NCBI GenBank assembly: GCA_031216915.1
Contig: CM062289.1
Coordinates: 394,470,674 to 394,534,673, forward strand
From: Pictodentalium vernedei
Lineage: Eukaryota; Mollusca; Scaphopoda; Dentaliida; Dentaliidae
Length of the DNA: 64,000 nucleotides
Direction of reading: 5' to 3'
The notes under the pieces are model-generated. The model saw only the letters and a list, made by a program, of their open reading frames with translations. It was not told the DNA's origin and did not search any database. Shown here piece after piece: positions 1-12,878 of this stretch (within the stretch, counting starts at the first letter, position 1; each line of letters opens with the position of its first letter). A program made the position numbers and the translations under genes.

Positions 1-2585
1 ATAACAGCTCAGAATTACTAACTCCGGAGGAGGTATCCCCTTGTTTTCATAGTAAAACAGGTGACCCAAGGGAACACCCTCCCCCCCCCCCTCTTTTTCT
101 TGCCCTGGGTCAAATAGCCCAGAGCGAAGAGGGCAGCCGAACGGAGACACTGCCGAAACAGACAGCCTACCTAGCTATAGTAGCAACTGTTAAGTGAATG
201 ACATGATGAGCAGTAGATAATAGACCTAACAATAGAGGCCTCCAGAAATGGACTCGATATTTCTGAGATAAAATTCATGAATGTGGATGGCTGAGCGCAA
301 TGAGCGGCCTTCAAAAATCTATAATAGCGACACTATTAATGTAAGCCCAAGAAGTAGAAGAACTCTTACTTCATGAGCCAAAATCTTAAGCACAACTGCT
401 AAGTCAATGATATACTATAAGCAGTACCGATAGTTAATAGAATCCATTAACAATAAAATGGAGCGTAACGTCCTTCTACTAGACATCAAAGACAGAAGAA
501 GCTTACGCCCATAGTAATAAACAGAAATCTGTTTATAAATACATAAACTGTACCCGGAAAGAGTAAAGGCCTATGCCCATACGAAGACGGAAGGACCTTA
601 AAATAATAGGTTCCGGATAATAGGAGCCTAACTCTTATGCAACAATCCAACCTAAATAGTAACAGAAGTATTGATTCCGAAACTATGAAAGTGAAAATAA
701 TCCATCGATAGTGCATGAAACTCACTGACTCTACAGTAAAAGAGAAACCAACAGAATTACTGTCTGAAAGGTCAGAATTTGAAAACTACTGTTTCCAGAG
801 GCTCAAATGATTACTTAGCTAAATAAGAACCGAAGTTAAAATCCGTATAGGAATTTAATCTAAAGATTCTAAGTCTATTTATCAAAAAGTTACTAACTGA
901 CTTAGATAAAGAGACAAAAGACTCAATTGTAAACTATCGTAGAGTGCATAGGTATGAGGTAACATAAACCTATAACCTAAATAATAACAGGCTGCAGTAG
1001 ATCTTGTGAAACAAGTATACTAAAAAATAGCAATGAGTAGTATGGAGGGATCAACAATATGAACATAATGATCCCTACACCACGACGGAAGAGCCTCCAC
1101 TTTAGCCGCATAGAATAGCGAAGAAGAGGATCTCCTATAGTAAGAAATCGCGTCCAAAGCTCGTCCAGTACAGTGCTTACAATGCAATACGGACCACACA
1201 ACGGAATACATGAAGGTTGCGACCTTGCAGGTTGTGATAAAGATGACACGATTTACCCAGTGAAAAAGATCCTCACATAGAGGAAGATTTCACGTTAAAA
1301 CCCACAGTAGACAAGAGAGAAAATTACTCATGATCTCTGTGAAGATAGAGATGCTATCAACAGAAATGTATTGTGGTTGTTTATCTTAGCAATACCTGCT
1401 GAAACAACAGCGCCGGAGGATACGCGTATCCTATCATTCCGTCCTATAGATCAATAGAGCGTTAAGAATATTAGCTCAGAGATCTGGACAAGCCAACACA
1501 TATGTCTGCAATTGATTAGCAAGCTGTGTCATAAATAAATCATCATTGGGCGCTCCCATAGATAGCAAATCTGATTGAATACTTGTTTGTTGAGAGTCCA
1601 TTCTGACAGCAACAAGCGACCCGTAAGAGAACGGGAGTCCGATAAAACAATCAGACGACCCGGAATATGACGGACCAAAACTGAACTTGGTGTACTATAA
1701 CCAACAGACGGATTCTTTCCATTAAATTGAATAACGGAAACGAAAGAGTGCCTCCCTGGTTCCGGAGATACGCCACTACTGTCGAATTAAAGGACAGGAA
1801 TTTGGGCATGCGTTTCTGAATAATGTTCATGCAATGACATAAAGCAAGCCTAAAAAACATTATTCCGCGGAAGAAAACTGATTGCTAAAAGACTGCGGAA
1901 CCCAAAGACCCTGGCACTTCGAATCCGTAGGGATCAGTATTATATCCCAATCTGTATGACTGGCAACCGTCATAACAGCCACACTCGGGTCCGGCAACTG
2001 CGGCGGCACTCTCTGAGTCAACCACCGAAAGTTTGCCCCAGTCTGAATCTCTTGTAACACTAGATAGACAAGAGAACGTGTAAATCGAGCAATTCATGGA
2101 TTGCCGAAAAGTTGCCGTCGAAGAGAAGCTCCTCCGAGAACGAAGCGACTCTGAGAGAGTTCTTAACCTTACTATCCACGCGAGTGGATGTAGCTAGGGC
2201 TGCGTCACGTCTAACTAACTCCAATCAGCCACTGAAGGGCGGAGTTATACGTGAACAAACTACTGCCCTCAAAAGAAATTACATTGAGAATAATATCCCG
2301 TAAATCTTTTCTTGAAGACGTAATGATAACGCCTCAGTAAGGCGGATTACGTATAATAAAGCGTCTAAGTTAAGTCTTCTATACATAATGTCGTTCCCAA
2401 CATTGAAATTGGAAAAGACATAAACGGCGAAAAAGAATATATGCAGTTTTTAATCACACCGTCTAGACGCATATGAACTCTCGGTATGCCCTGCTCTGCC
2501 AAAATAAACTATTTGTATAAATGATAAAATGGCAGAAATGAGCAACGCGGACAAGAAACTAAACTATTATGCTTAGTAGCAGGCT
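1..2585. other. Region without recognisable gene or known repeat
   Basis: I see no convincing coding region, splice-bounded exon, RNA gene or member of the repeat families found after 5.1 kb. Open frames are short and unlike any family I know. A C run lies at 81-91. The texture differs from the rest of the window: no TTAA hairpins and few long A/T tracts. It could be intron, intergenic DNA or sequence of another origin. Confidence 0.5.
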
Positions 2586-2587
2586 TG

Positions 2588-2609
2588 TATATATATATAT
2601 ATATATATA
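2588..2609. repeat. (TA)n microsatellite
   Basis: About eleven TA dinucleotides sit at the start of the first 1.1 kb tandem unit. The equivalent place in the second unit (3722-3731) has only a short TA stretch. Confidence 0.85.
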
Positions 2610-4800
2610 GCGTCGAAAAATAAAACACATGTTGTAATGACAATATTGGACTACGTCGGTAAGTCAGGGACAATGTCCCCGAACCGATCGAAAAATCCGA
2701 GTCCAATGACGCTATAAGTCTCTTATCCAAGATCGCAGCAATGAAGTCCGAAATAATAATCACTGGAAGATAATGCCAAAAGATATGAAAGGCATCTTCC
2801 GATACTACTAAAGGGAAAACTCGAAATCTTTCGAATCCCTTTCGCCATCCTGTCGGACCCTACAAAGCGTTCGATCGTCCGTACCTGATGCAACCGCGGA
2901 CCGCACCGACCCAGCGCCGTCGGATAATTCCTGATTCGACCGAGAAACTGTCAATTGCTGGGATGCTGCGAAACAACTGTGCTAACTCGGATAGCACGTT
3001 CGTCACTGAGGCCTGAGGAGAAGCGGTCTTACGATGCATTGCCGCTGGAAGCTCCGTGATCGCTACCCCGTGCATACTACCAATATGCGAGCGAACGGAG
3101 TGTATAGGCCTCGTGTCTCTTGGCTACCGGATGGCGCGACCTATTCGCCGTGGAATCACTGAATGCCGAAACTGATCGGATACTCGAGGTCACGTAGCCA
3201 ATGTGCGGTCGTGTGCCCTGGTGTGAGGATGAGGAAGCATTAAAGACAGTCTCTCGGACTGTCAATATAACGGAGCATCCCGATCAACGGACATATGCTC
3301 CGAATGTAAAATATCTGAACCACAACATGCGGTCCCCTATGTTGTTGGGCGAGAGAGGGACATCTCTCGCTCACAGCCCGGACGGACCTGGACCAGCCAG
3401 GAACCGGACTAACAGGCTTCCTCCGATCTGTCCTCAATCTGCCGTCACTGGGTGAGTACTAAAGTAATTAAAGTGCTCGCATCACCCAAATCTCCTTCCT
3501 AGACCGCAACGGACGAACCCGGCAGCCGAACCATTCGATGAATGTATGCTACACCGGGTGAGCTAGCGAATGTCACTCCGTAGGCGATAGACATATTCCA
3601 TGAGCACTTATTGCCGCTAACTCTTCATTAACTATGACGACAGAGGCACACTTTTGAAAGACATCTCCATAACTCTTCGAACAAGAAACCAGAAATGCTT
3701 GGTTAGCAAGCATAAAATAATAATATATATAGCGTCGTTCAATAATTCAAAAGTTTGTGTGACATTATTGGACTATGTCGGAACTGAGGGACGATGTCCC
3801 TGAACCGAACCAAAAATTTCTAAGTCCACCGACGCTATCAGTTTCTTATCCGGCATCGCAGCATTCTGGTCCGACGAAAGAAGCTGGAGAAGACCAAGTC
3901 AGATGACATACACAACAGCATATGTTGTTCCGAAAGGGAAAGCTCGAAATCCTCCGAATCCCTTTCGGTATCCCGTCGGACCGGATGAAACTTTCGGACG
4001 TCCGTACCCGCTTCCGCGGAGCGTCCCGACCCAGCATCGTCGGATAAAATATATGCGACAGATTCAGTTGATGCTGGGATGCTGCGATAAACTGTGCTAT
4101 TAAGGAAAGCACGTCCGTTCCCGAGGCCTGTGCAGTAGCGGTCTTACGATGCATTGCCGCCGGAAGCTCCGTGTACGTTGACTCCCGCACACTTCCTATG
4201 CGAACGTCCGGAGTCTGCAGGCCTCGTGTCCCTGGCTACCGGATGGTGTGACCTGGTCGCCGAAGAATCCTTGATCGGCGAAGCTGGTAATATATCGGCG
4301 GTCACGCAGCCAAGGTGCGGTCGTGTGCGCTGACGAGAAGAGGAAGCCTTAGCAGTCTCAGCGGACTGCCTATACAACGGAGCGTCCCGAGCGACGGACG
4401 TATGCTCCGCTTACGACACATTTTGTACCACAACATCTGGGGCCAGATGTTGTTGAACGAGAGAGGGGCCTCTCTCGCTTGCCGTCCGGATGGACCGGAA
4501 CGAGCTATGAACCGGACTAAAAGGCTTCCTGCGTTCTCCCTCCGATCCGCCGTCACTGGGTGTGCATTAGGTTAGTTTATAGTGCTCGCATCACCCCAAA
4601 ATTCCTTCTAGACCGCAACGGACGAACCCGGCTGCCGAACCATTCGGTGAATGGACGCTACACCGGGCGAGCTAGCGGACGTCAAAGGCCGTCGAACCTA
4701 CTAGGGTCCTCTTAGGCAATTGGCGTATTTACATGAGCACTTTTCCGCTAGCCCTTCATTAATTGTGACGACGGAGGCACACTGTTGGAAGACATCACAG
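2606..4800. repeat. 1.1-kb tandem duplication rich in hairpins
   Basis: Two diverged units begin with TATAGCGTC at 2606 and 3728, a period of about 1122 bp, and match in order over most of their length. In both units TATAGCGTC is answered about 100 bp later by GACGCTAT(A) (2708, 3831), making a small inverted-repeat module. Near 3325-3375 and 4430-4480 each unit has two successive hairpins, one with stems of the type ACAACAT...ATGTTGT and one with CGAGAGA...TCTCTCG. The stems are kept although the loops differ. No protein is evident. It may be a satellite monomer pair or a structured non-coding transcript. Confidence 0.75.
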
Positions 4801-5121
4801 ATACATCACCCTAATCTTGATCGTCTGAAATAGAAATTGATAAAGTAGAGTGACCCTGCGGGGAAAGGACCGGAGTGTCCAAATCCCCAACAACATACCG
4901 TGACATACGCTTCCCATATTGTCATCGAAATCATACGATACAGAACAGGAGTTAATGCGAGTACACTGACCACATATAGAATGATAATAAAGTCAGAGGA
5001 AGACTTCCTCTTAAAACAATTGATCAATATCCTTTCAATGTGAAAAGAAAACAAGTCCTGGTACTCGCACTAACCCCTGGCAATCAAAATACATAATAAT
5101 AATATGATCCATTGATATAGA
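4801..5121. other. No recognisable feature
   Basis: Nothing identifiable lies between the 1.1 kb tandem repeat and the AACAAGAGGCC element. Confidence 0.5.
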
Positions 5122-7353
5122 AAAAACAAGAGGCCCCACGGGGCCTGAGGGCGCTCACCTGATACTGGCCGAGTCATATCACCAAAATAGCAAGGGATTC
5201 TGCCTTGTGGTTATTATCAGTTTTTCAACATAAAAGTGTTTTCTCTACTTAGTAACCCAGAGTGTTCATATGTTAGATCCCCATATTGGGTACTCAATAA
5301 TTTATCTATTTATTTATTGGAATTTAAGGTCACTTTCTAAGGCTACATCATTACAGAGGCATAATTATAATATCAGGTTTGGTCAATCGTTTATGCCTAT
5401 CACTGCCCACTTTACAGGGCTTTCAATGCAGGAATTGGTTACTACTGGGCCCAATTTTATCAATAAAGCAGAACTTGAACAAACTTCAATTTGCCACTTC
5501 TAAGAAAATCAAAAATCAAATATCAAAAGATTCTGACAGGAGTAACAGAAAAAAAAGATTTTTTAAGAATATTTCTCATACTGAACTAAGTTATACATGG
5601 GCTCCCATAGGGAGCCCAAAAATAAAAGCTTCTGAAGCAGTGTTTTGGGAGAAGAAGATTCTTCAACGTTATTCCCATTAGCTACACTGTTAAAAAATGA
5701 TGACTCGGCACTTTTAGTCCTAGAAAAGAACCTTATGATAAAATTTTTACCATTTTTTTCTTCCGGTCCTAAGGAAGCTTCACACCATATAAAAATTCTC
5801 AGTGCCATGTAGTTCTGGAGATATGGGCATTTAAAAAGAAAAAAATTTTTTAGCTCCTGCAGTTCCTGTGGGGGACAGGAAAACAATTTTCGGCATAAAT
5901 TAGGTACTTATGACCCAATAAGCCCTCATATCAAATTTGGTTCAAATCGACTTTTTGGTTTGGAAAATAAAAATTTTGGTATAATTTGGGCTCCCACAGT
6001 GAGCCCAAATATGAACCCAGGTACTTGGCTTTACCAAACTTCACTCTCAGCCCCTAAGAATGCTGTACATCAAATATCAAAACATTTTGACTGGTGGATC
6101 TGAAAAAAAAATTTTTTTTAAAGAATATTCCTCATATTGAACTAAGTTATAATTTGGGCTCCCACAGGGAGACCAAATATGAGCCGAAGGACTTGACTTG
6201 AACAAACTTGAATCTCACCTCCCTAAGCATACTGTATACCAAATATCAAAAGATTCTGACCGGTGGATGCGAAGAAGAAGATTTTAAAAGAATATACCTC
6301 GTATTGCACTAAGTTACAATTTGGGTTCCCAAAGGGAGTCCAAATATGAACTCAGGGACTTGGCTTGAACAAACATCAATCTCACCCCCCTAAGGATGAT
6401 GCATAGCAAATATCAAAAGATTCTGATTTGTGGATCCGAAGAAGAAGATTTTTAAAATATATCCCTCATATTGCACTAATTTGAACATTTGGGTTCCCAT
6501 AGGGAACCCAAATATGGACCGAGGAATTTGATTTCTACAAATATGTGAATCAATGTTCCAAAGATGTTATATGTAAAATATGAAAGCTTTTAGAGCAGTG
6601 GTTTGGAAGAAAACAATTCTTTATTTTTTTCCCATTGCCTACTGTGTTAAAAAATACTGACTCAGCACTTTTTCAGAGTCCCGAAAAAGTACCCTATGAT
6701 AAAACCGATAGCAATTTTTTTTTACCAATCCTTTCTGTTGGTCCCAAGAAAGCTTCACACCAAATAAAAATTCTCACTGCCGTGCAGTTTTTGAGATATA
6801 GGCGTTTTAATTTTTTTCTATTTTTAGCTCCTGTGGTTCCCACGGGGCTACAGGAAAAAAAATTTCTGCATAAATTAGGTACTTATGACCCAATAAGCCC
6901 TCACATAAAATTTGGTTCAAATTGGCCTCTCGGTTTAAAAAATAGAAATTTGGGGTGGGGCCAAAATTTTTGCTCCTCCCATAACATCGCCAAGTATAGA
7001 CCTACAAACTTCTCTTGAACAAACTTGAGTCTACACCTCAAAAGGAAGCTGCATACCAAATATCAAGTCTCTGCTATTGCTGGTTCTTGAGAAGAAGATT
7101 TTTTAAGAATTGGAGCATTTTTGCCCCACCCCTCTGCTCAATATGAGCCGAAACCTAATTTGCCCAAAAATCAAAATGCCGCTATATAACCCCTACTCAC
7201 ATGAAATTTCATTAACATGCGGCCAGTGGTTTGGAAGAAAAAGACCCAAACACCACCTTCACGCCGGACGACGGACGACGGACGCCGGACGACGGACGAC
7301 GGACGAAAAGTGATCAGAAAAGCTCACCCTGACTTTCAGTCAGGTGAGCTAAT
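5122..7353 (+). repeat. AACAAGAGGCC...GGTGAGCT dispersed element with internal repeats
   Basis: It opens with AACAAGAGGCC and a GCGCTCACCTGA motif and closes with a hairpin of AGCTCACC...GGTGAGCT (7321-7350). Just before that is a run of GACGACG-type units (about 7263-7303). Inside, a unit of about 168 bp built on GGGCTCCCACAGGGAGCCC recurs near 5599, 5988, 6156, 6324 and 6489. A longer block at about 5690-5980 is repeated at about 6640-6960. A short relative lies at 47036-47643. It has no coding capacity. Similar termini are common in mollusc genomes, as I recall. Confidence 0.7.
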
Positions 7354-8355
7354 AATTGAAATCAAAATATTTTGAAAAAATATTTTTTCAGAACAGCCCA
7401 AGTTTCTGAAAAGTAACGTTGAGCCCCAATGGATCCCAAGCCTAAGTGTGGACAAAAATTTTAAAAATATTTTAAACAATTTATTCAACACTTACGAACA
7501 ATAATAATGTATCTAGTTATGATTAAAATAACATCAAGATATTATTTTTTAGAAATCCCCCCCTCACACAGAGGGCTGTTGAAAATGTAAACAATGAGTG
7601 TAAAAACACTAAAATAAGACTCCAGGCACCCAGGCCCGAAATCAGTACCAAAATACACTATCTGATGCAAAACAGAGACTTCCAGGGAAGAAACTGCAGA
7701 ACATCAGATGGTAGATGCAGAACACAACGCCTAACCACCCCTAGGTGAAGACGTAAACATGGGGAAAGAACAGAATTCATTCTGTTATTCAGCTAAAACT
7801 CCCAAGAAAATTTAGTAATAATAATTACAAAAACTATGCCAAAAGCATGGGAGAATAGCAAGGGGGAACTTAAAGGACAGGGAGAGAGGAAAACACTTAA
7901 AAAAACAGTGTAACAAAATAATCAGAATGACAACAAAATGGCTGCTGCCTTGAAAATAGGTAACTTAACATAATTTCATTAAAAAATTTTAAGTTACAGC
8001 CCTGATAATATTCTGTCACACATTCTTTTCCTCTCCTCCTTTTCTATCCTCCTTAGAATCACCATTTCACTAATATTTGTGTGTCTGGCATCATTTAAAC
8101 TGAGATTTATAAGCACAAAGATCAGTCAGATGTTAACTGATGAAGGGCCAAACTTAGAATGATTAATGGCGCCAATTTCGGAACGTCCTTGACACTGCGC
8201 ATGCGCAGTAGGGGCGAAGTGTGGAGGGCCTTTCAGGACATGTTTTCTTTAGTTTTAGATGCAAATTTTGGGGATTGGGGGGCAAAATTTGTGTTTGGCC
8301 CTATATTTTAAGAGTTAGCACCAGCTATGTCTGGGTCATTGGTACAGTATAAAAA
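7354..8355. other. Intergenic, no recognisable feature
   Basis: I find no gene, palindrome or member of the named repeat families here. Confidence 0.45.
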
Positions 8356-8566
8356 TTTAGTTATTCAAGAATTATTTTTGCAAGTGTCGTCTGTTGGCCA
8401 GCGCTATTCTCAAAAATCGCCAATTAATTTTCATTAATTTTGTCATTTTTTGTCTCAAAACGAGGGGTCATAACCTATGTTTTTGAGACAAAAAATGAAA
8501 AAAATTAGTTATTCAAGAATTATTTTTGCACGTGTCGTCTGCTTTTCAGGTTAGGTAAAGGGTTAA
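8356..8566 (+). mobile_element. Rearranged TTAA hairpin element, type B
   Basis: The right end is normal (TTAGGTAAAGGG, then TTAA at 8563-8566). The left end is abnormal: it starts with a piece of the right arm (8357-8393, direct repeat of about 8505-8541) joined straight to the middle of the left arm (GGCCAGCGCTATTCTC). The central palindrome is half missing. It looks like a remnant of two elements in tandem, or the product of a template switch. Confidence 0.75.
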
Positions 8567-9086
8567 CTACACTACTGGTGTAAAACTTCTACTGTGGTTA
8601 AAACATTTTCAATGGAAATTCCTTTACAAAAATTTACACCTGTAACAGGAACTACATCCTACTTGACCTTTGACATGACCCAATTTGCCAAAATCGATAC
8701 ATTCACACTTTGCGATGTTTCATTCAAACATACGTTCTGCAGTACTATCTAGTATGCGCAATGACATATTGAGTTTAAAATACCGACAATTAAATATTTA
8801 AAATAAAATTGAAGAATTGTTAATAATAATTTGACTGAAAAATCAAGGTAAATTCAATCAACTTCGACGATGTGTCTAGATGTCAATCAAGCATTCACGT
8901 TCAGCCAGAAGTACTGCCCACTGGCGCAGATGTAAACAAACCAAACCCACATGTTTGCGATAGAAAGTATCATTTTCTCTCCATTTTAAGTGACAAAGTC
9001 GCTTACTTATTAAGAGCATGGTATAAATAAAACAAATAGGTACTAGGGCCAGTAATCAGATTTTAACCATGAGTAGGATAAGGGTT
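8567..9086. other. Intergenic, no recognisable feature
   Basis: AT-rich sequence without convincing coding potential or repeats. Confidence 0.45.
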
Positions 9087-9335
9087 TTAACCCTTTACCC
9101 AACGCAGACGATTTCGAAATTTATTATTTTAAATATCATTTTTAAAATTTTTTAAAAAGATTTCAACAAAACCATATCATGTGACCCCTCTTTGGAATGA
9201 TCTCAACAAGCTCGTTCCAAAGAGGGGTTACATGATATGGTTTTGTTGAAATTTTTTGAAAAATAATATTTTTTCAGCCGCTGAATTTGCGTAGTATGCG
9301 GGCGGGTGCGGGCGATTCGTTGGGTAAAGGGTTAA
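9087..9335 (+). mobile_element. TTAA hairpin MITE, type A
   Basis: TTAA at 9087-9090 and 9332-9335 flank CCCTTTACCCAACG and the inverted GTTGGGTAAAGGG. The centre is a near-perfect palindrome built on GGAACGAGCTCG... between CATGTGACCCC and GGGGTTACATG. The left outer arm carries the GCAGACGAT version and the right outer arm the CGGGCG-rich version. TTAA duplication and C-run ends fit a non-autonomous piggyBac-type element; no transposase is in the window. Confidence 0.9.
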
Positions 9336-9915
9336 CCACTCGGCAGAGCCTCGTGGTTAAAACACTTATTTATCCTCCCCGTGTATTAAATCTAGTACCT
9401 ATTTATTCTACACTGAGTTAAGTTTCAAGTTTGTACTGACGGTCAATGACCTGGGAACACTACCTGATAATTTCAATTCTCACTCTATCATGTATGAAAA
9501 TTTTGAGATCCTAACTTCGGGTCTGATTTGTTAAAAATAAAAAATACCTACAAACAGCATAAATAAAACAGAAACTATCAGTCTTCTAACAAAGGCAATC
9601 CATGAACATAAAAATTCTAAAAAAAACACTACTGGTACTGATTTCAAATATTTACAAATACTGAAATACACCATCACCAAGATCTAACAAATTACGATAA
9701 TACCATACTGACCCAGGAATAAGCCCAAGGGGTGCATGAAGTAAAATAGGGCAAAAGTATATGGGTGAGCTTATTTTCGAGAGGTCAAGTCTGCAGGAGA
9801 GTTTGGATGCAAAGTTGATACAAAGTTAAGTGACGCAGTCAATCCCATAACAAAACTGCATTAATCGAAACGGATGGATGCACCCATATAATTTACAAAT
9901 TGAACAGTTGAAAAA
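9336..9915. other. Intergenic, no recognisable feature
   Basis: I see no gene or repeat that I can place. Confidence 0.45.
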
Positions 9916-10053
9916 AATATAAACCAATTTCAACAAAACCATATCATGGTTGACCCCTCCTTAAAACAAACTAATCAACCTCGTTCCAATGGGGGGGGGG
10001 GGGGGGGGGGGAGGGGAGTGGGGGTCACATGATGTATTGTTGAAATTTTTTTA
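9916..10053 (+). mobile_element. Partial type A hairpin element with a G tract
   Basis: Only the inner arms remain (ACAAAACCATATCATG ... CACATGATG). The right half of the palindrome is interrupted by a run of about 20 G near 9991-10011. Both TTAA ends are missing. Confidence 0.7.
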
Positions 10054-10068
10054 GACAGTTGAAAACGA

Positions 10069-10613
10069 AACAAGAGGGGCAATGCAAAGCGTGGACCAAT
10101 GCCCACGATCCGCCAAAAATATTCGAAGTCGAAAGAGTGAACAATTATATATTTATTTATTGGTGTTTAAGGTCACATATTTTTGCACAATGGCTAATCA
10201 TGACCACAACATGAGTATCAACTCAAGTGAGTGTGAGTGTTAATAAGCCACGTTGCCCATTTTAGACAGGGTTTGCACCTCCCAAGCATTGGTGACTAGG
10301 TCCTATTTTGCCAGTAAAACAGAACCTGTTTACCACAGTGAACAGGCACTGCTTCACTTCCTGGGGTTCCCACAGGGACAAAAGAGTGAAAAAGGTCCAT
10401 AACTCTGGAAAAAAGGTGAAGAAGAAACTTGTGCTACACCAGTATCCTTCTCCCATGATGCTCTAACACAACACCAAATATCATTCAAAAAAGAGTAGCG
10501 GTGACTGAGATACAAGGGAAACTGTTGGTGCCAGTCGGATGGACAGATGGACAGATGGAAGTCTCCACTAGATACCCCTTCGACTTTTCAAGTCAGGGGT
10601 ACAATAATTAAAA
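10069..10613 (+). repeat. AACAAGAGG-type element with SINE-tail fragment
   Basis: It starts with AAACAAGAGGGGCAATGC and ends near a fold of CCACTAGATACCCC and GTCAGGGGTAC, a layout like the 5.1 kb element but a different family. At 10142-10207 it contains, reversed, the SINE 3' tail seen at about 49975-50024 (TTATTTATTGGTGTTTAAGG). Confidence 0.5.
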
Positions 10614-10852
10614 TAATTAAAATTAAAAAATTTGGAAATTGTGTGCATTGGGTAAGGAATTTTACATGTACCAGCATGGCTGTCATCGATGTTGTCATTA
10701 CAAATTTGCGGACTGGGCTTATTTACAAGGAGGGGACTCTGAAACTGAAATCTGACAATTTGGTAGTTGGGCTTATTTTCGATTATGGACTTATACCTGG
10801 GTCATTACAGGAGGAGTTAAATTTATACAGAATAATTCCAATAAACATAGTA

Positions 10853-11284
10853 CTGTGGAACCCTGTTAACTGAATAGTCACTTTGCCAATGAACATTATT
10901 CAATTAACAGGAGTATTCAATTAACAGGGATTGTGTCACTTTCCTGTATTCTCAAGATAAACTTAGCATTTATTCTATTATATCTTGTTTGAAAGAGTTC
11001 CATGAGCTCTGTCAAACAAGATATAATAGATTAAATGCCTGTATTGCATGTACTGAGGCTAAATAGGTCTATAAATAAAAGAAAACTGAGGAGATTAAGG
11101 GTAATTTTTCGGCTGGTTACAGGATTTTTTATTCAATTAACAGGAGTTTACTTTACAATCTATATTCAATTAACAGGTCAAATTTGTACTGGAGGTATGG
11201 TAAATGGTTTTGTGTTATGAAATTATATTCAATTAACAGGGTTATTCAGTTAAGAGATATCCAATTAAGTGGGCTACACTGTAC
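10853..11284 (+). mobile_element. Tc1/mariner (Tigger-like) MITE with internal hairpin
   Basis: The ends TACTGTGGAACCCTGTTAAC (left) and the complement of TTAAGTGGGCTACACTGTA (right) form imperfect inverted repeats of the CAGTG-A-CC style seen in pogo/Tigger elements. The motif ATTCAATTAACAGG recurs several times. A hairpin at 10974-11031 pairs TATTATATCTTGTTTGA with its complement. A reversed, heavily interrupted copy lies at 15945-16790. Confidence 0.65.
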
Positions 11285-11797
11285 CAGTAAATCATTCCGA
11301 GTTAGTAGACTGTATCAGAGCTCTGCTGAAAACCAGGTATTTAAGAAAAAGAAATTAAGGTGAACTGAAAAAGGGTGGACTCACTACCGGAATAAGAATT
11401 TTTAAATGCAATGATGTGGTTTCCATCAGGAAGGCAGTTTATTGGCCCAATTTAGATATATAACAGTCTCTTTTGAGAAAGATGTAAAAACACTTGAACA
11501 TAAAATACAGGATTCATACAGGCCTTGTAGTACATTTTTCCATAGCTTTTCCATTGTTTTTCCATAGCCTGCACTACAAATTTTCCACAGCTCTGTACTC
11601 ATTAAACTACAGAGTGCACAGGGAAGCAAAGGGATGGAGATCTACCGTACCTTCACTTTTATCACCAATAACAATGAAGATCCAACAAGCAAATTTGCAA
11701 ATCATGGACCCCGGGCATCCTACCCGGTGGTCCATGATTAGCAGATTAGTTTGTTAAGCTATCAAGTTTCTACAGCTGTAGCAGGTAGGGATGCAAG
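11285..11797. other. Intergenic with short repeats and one hairpin
   Basis: TTTTCCATAGC is repeated near 11535-11570. A short hairpin lies at about 11702-11742 (AATCATGGACCCCGGG / CCCGGTGGTCCATGATT type). No gene seen. Confidence 0.5.
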
Positions 11798-12149
11798 TAG
11801 GCCCCTGTGAATATTCAATTGTTCAAATCGAAGTCGAGTCGATCAACAAACTGGTGTCAAATTGGAGCTGAAAATAAAATCACGAATATAAAAATTGATA
11901 TATGAAAAAAAACTTATTAATAAATGTCTTGATATATGTTTATTCGTACATTTAATACTGGCTAAATTGTCAAAACAATGCAAGGTATTGAGCAAACGCA
12001 CATCGTCAACATGGAACTGTCAGTGTATTACCAATGTCATTTGGAATCACGCATATCACGTGATTCCAAATGAAATCGGTAATACACCTGTATTTTACAG
12101 TGGCTAAAGGCACAGCTACATACATACACGAGAATATTTATCAGTACAG
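11798..12149 (+). mobile_element. Truncated hAT element, TAGGCCC family
   Basis: It begins TAGGCCCCTGTGAATATTC and contains the family palindrome (ATGTCATTTGGAATCACG ... CGTGATTCCAAATGA, about 12030-12080). It breaks off around 12125, just before a second copy starts at 12150. Confidence 0.7.
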
Positions 12150-12878
12150 TATGCCCCTGCGAATATTCGATTGTTCGAGTTGAAGTCGAGTCGATCAACA
12201 AATTCGAGTCGAAAATAAAATCATGAATATAAAAATCGAATATGAAAAAAACTTTTCAATAAATGTCTCGGTATACGTACATTCATACGTTTAATAGTGG
12301 TTAAATTGTCGAAACAATGCTCGGAATTGAGCGCGAACCGCAAACACATATCGTCAACATGGAGCTTTCAGTGTATTACCAATGTCATTTGGAGTCACGC
12401 GTGTCGCGTGATTCCAAATGACATCGGTAATACACTCATATTTTACAGTGGATAAAGCCACGGCTACATACACATGTAATACATGTAAGACTTCATACAA
12501 AACTCAAACGACAGGAACTACATCTCACCTCTGGTTGACTTCATTAAGAAGCATCCATCGCTTCATGGTAAGGCAAGATCAGATAATGCCAAGCTTAAAG
12601 TCAAGAATGGAGCGAAGCAATCGCAGGTACATACAGATTGTTTGTCTCCAATTCAACCATACATTCAAGTGTGCTGCATTGCTAATGTACGAACTGTCGA
12701 ATGTTAGCATGAATAATGTGATTATTTTGAACTGGAAATATTGCAGACGAAATTACACTTGGACACCAGGTTTTGGATAACTTGGTTCGAATTTGTTATT
12801 CGGTTGACTCAAACATATTTTTGGCAAGTTCGAGTCGAAAGTTGAGTAAAACAAAAAAAAAACATTCGCATGGGCCTA
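12150..12878 (+). mobile_element. hAT element of the TAGGCCC family with transposase remnant
   Basis: Left end TATGCCCCTGCGAATATTCG and right end CATTCGCATGGGCCTA are inverted repeats. A central palindrome lies at about 12385-12440. The part after it encodes a BED-like zinc finger remnant, typical of hAT transposase N-termini. Full-length relatives at 48523-49283 and 53111-53828 have 8-bp target duplications; this copy has none that I can see. Confidence 0.75.
12460..12780 (+). pseudogene. hAT transposase BED zinc finger fragment
   Basis: The frame that is open from about 12418 encodes CNTCKT followed by GTTSHLW and a downstream histidine. This is the C-x2-C...H pattern and TSxL helix of BED fingers in hAT transposases. 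The rest of a transposase is absent, and the frame appears to shift soon after the finger. The same segment is recognisable at about 48850-48960 in the sister element. Non-functional. Confidence 0.55.

Noticed and set aside
2606-4800. Ribosomal RNA or its spacer, suggested by GC-rich hairpins in tandem
   Set aside because: No conserved rRNA segment is recognisable and the period is too short for an rDNA unit.
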